A stretch of 6,353 nt of DNA from Lentisphaeria bacterium UBA1724 (GTDB lineage: Bacteria > Verrucomicrobiota > Lentisphaeria > Oligosphaerales > Oligosphaeraceae), in assembly GCA_002315885.1 (NCBI GenBank), contig DCIO01000076.1:1-6353 (forward strand), given 5' to 3'. The notes under the pieces are model-generated. The model saw only the letters and a list, made by a program, of their open reading frames with translations. It had not been told where the DNA came from and searched no databases. Both the position numbers and the translations under genes were made by a program. Positions 5,643 through 6,353 of the stretch are shown here, one piece after another (the stretch's first letter is position 1; each line of letters begins with the position of its first letter).

Positions 5643-6250
5643 TTGTCATTACGGGCGGCATTGGTTGTGGCAAGAGCGCCGTGCTTGCGAATTTCCGTTC
5701 CCTGGGAGCGGCGTGCGCGGATGCGGATGACATCGCACATGGTCTATATGAGCCAGGTGCCCCCGCTTTCCAGACGATTGTGGGGCATTTTGGCGATGGC
5801 GTCCTCCTAGCGGATGGCACTCTCGACCGCCGTGAAATTGGCCGGCGTGTCTTTGGGCATCCCGAGGAACTCTCTTGGCTGGACAACCTCCTGCATCCCA
5901 TGATACGGGCGGAATTGGCGCGGCTGGATGCCCAGGCGTCACCCGCGCCCTTCTTTGCGGCCATACCCCTCTGGTATGAGAGCGGTTGGGCATCTCCGGA
6001 AACGAAGGTGATTGCGGTCTGGTGCACTCCCGAAATGCAACACCAGCGGCTGTTGGCGCGCGGGTGGGACGAGGACGAAATCCAGCGCCGGCTGGCATCG
6101 CAGCTTTCCATGGACGAAAAGCGCGACCGCGCGGATTACGTCATCCAGACCACGGGGACTCTGGAGGAACTCCGAGAAAAGTGCGTGAAGGCGCTGGAGT
6201 TCTTCTCGGGGCTGGCTTTTCGCCCTAAAGGGCTCAGAATTTCGCCCTAA
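5639..6250 (+). CDS. coaE: Dephospho-CoA kinase with repeat-encoded C-terminus
   Basis: CoaE phosphorylates the ribose 3'-hydroxyl of dephospho-CoA, the last step of coenzyme A synthesis in the cytosol. The 203-residue length is typical. Visible features: P-loop GGIGCGKS (6-13), ADADDIAH (27-34) with the substrate-side aspartates, LLADGTLDRREIGRRVF, WLDNLLHPMIR, the lid region with RLLARGWDEDEIQRRLASQ, and DYVIQTTGT. The ATG overlaps the miaA stop by four bases (ATGA), and GGAAGGA lies at 5623-5629. The last ten residues (F194 to P203) and the TAA stop at 6248-6250 lie in the 22-bp tandem repeat, so this tail is probably non-functional and recent. It is the third gene of the lspA-miaA-coaE operon; I see no T-tailed terminator before the window ends. 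Confidence 0.95.
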   Translation: MIVITGGIGCGKSAVLANFRSLGAACADADDIAHGLYEPGAPAFQTIVGHFGDGVLLADGTLDRREIGRRVFGHPEELSWLDNLLHPMIRAELARLDAQASPAPFFAAIPLWYESGWASPETKVIAVWCTPEMQHQRLLARGWDEDEIQRRLASQLSMDEKRDRADYVIQTTGTLEELREKCVKALEFFSGLAFRPKGLRISP

Positions 6251-6302
6251 AGGGCTCAGAATTTCGCCCTAAAGGGCTCAGAATTTCGCCCTAAAGGGCT
6301 CA
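6218..6302. repeat. Tandem array of 22-bp repeats at the 3' end of coaE
   Basis: Three identical 22-bp units (6218-6239, 6240-6261, 6262-6283) are followed by a fourth that breaks off after 19 bases (6284-6302). The unit runs TTTCGCCCTAAAGGGC then TCAGAA. Each holds the small inverted repeat GCCC-TAAA-GGGC and one TAA. Because 22 is not divisible by three, the TAA codons at 6226, 6248, 6270 and 6292 fall in successive frames. The first unit and part of the second are translated as the coaE tail. The copies are identical, which suggests recent expansion. Confidence 0.97.
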
Positions 6303-6328
6303 CACAGAACAGAAAGATCAATCACCAT

Positions 6329-6346
6329 TCCTAGGCATCCTAGGCT
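6329..6346. repeat. Two tandem 9-bp units at the right edge
   Basis: TCCTAGGCA (6329-6337) is followed directly by TCCTAGGCT (6338-6346). CCTAGG is a palindrome. With only two units and the window ending at 6353, this may be chance or the start of another array. The stretch 6303-6328 holds nothing I recognise. Confidence 0.45.
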
Positions 6347-6353
6347 ACTTCGA

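Noticed and set aside
6218..6302. CRISPR or phage attachment site
   Set aside because: The 22-bp units have no spacers, and there is no integrase or tRNA-end duplication next to them.
6221..6302. Intrinsic terminator of coaE inside the repeat
   Set aside because: Each GCCC/GGGC stem has only four pairs and no T run follows, so a normal terminator cannot be claimed.

Overview
The window is a compact stretch of bacterial chromosome made of housekeeping genes: six protein genes, two tRNA genes and two tandem-repeat arrays, one at each edge. Base composition looks moderately GC-rich. LspA implies lipoproteins in a cytoplasmic membrane, and a reverse-type rubrerythrin suggests an anaerobic or oxygen-sensitive lifestyle. 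I cannot place the organism with confidence. A Gram-negative anaerobe from a little-studied phylum (Fibrobacterota or PVC-like) is only a guess. There is no CRISPR array, insertion sequence, prophage or defence gene.

Layout. Positions 1-146 hold about eleven copies of a 13-14 bp repeat that runs into the stop codon of mnmG (minus strand, 141-1997). Next is a divergent tRNA pair: tRNA-Leu(GAG) on minus (2064-2150) and tRNA-Gly(UCC) on plus (2335-2408). Each has a candidate promoter of the same form, TTGCAA-N16-TATAGT, and each is followed by an intrinsic terminator. Each terminator sits almost against the start codon of the next protein gene: mnmG on the left, cysK (2458-3387) on the right. 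A C10 homopolymer lies ahead of a rubrerythrin gene (3457-4005), which ends in a strong terminator. A leader of about 150 bp with a perfect hairpin precedes the overlapping operon lspA-miaA-coaE (4210-6250). The last ten codons and the stop of coaE lie in a second tandem array, a 22-bp unit at 6218-6302.

How the genes relate. mnmG and miaA both modify tRNA anticodon loops, and tRNA-Gly(UCC) belongs to the class of U34 tRNAs modified by MnmEG in other bacteria. cysK makes cysteine, rubrerythrin removes peroxide or oxygen, lspA processes lipoproteins and coaE finishes coenzyme A synthesis.

The most interesting points are: gene-end repeat arrays that place TAA stops in all three frames; a tRNA-Gly with C at two positions that are almost always U (33 and 55); a MiaA whose P-loop glycine is replaced by tryptophan; and the mirror-image tRNA-terminator-start codon junctions. 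I found no clear multi-gene novel system.
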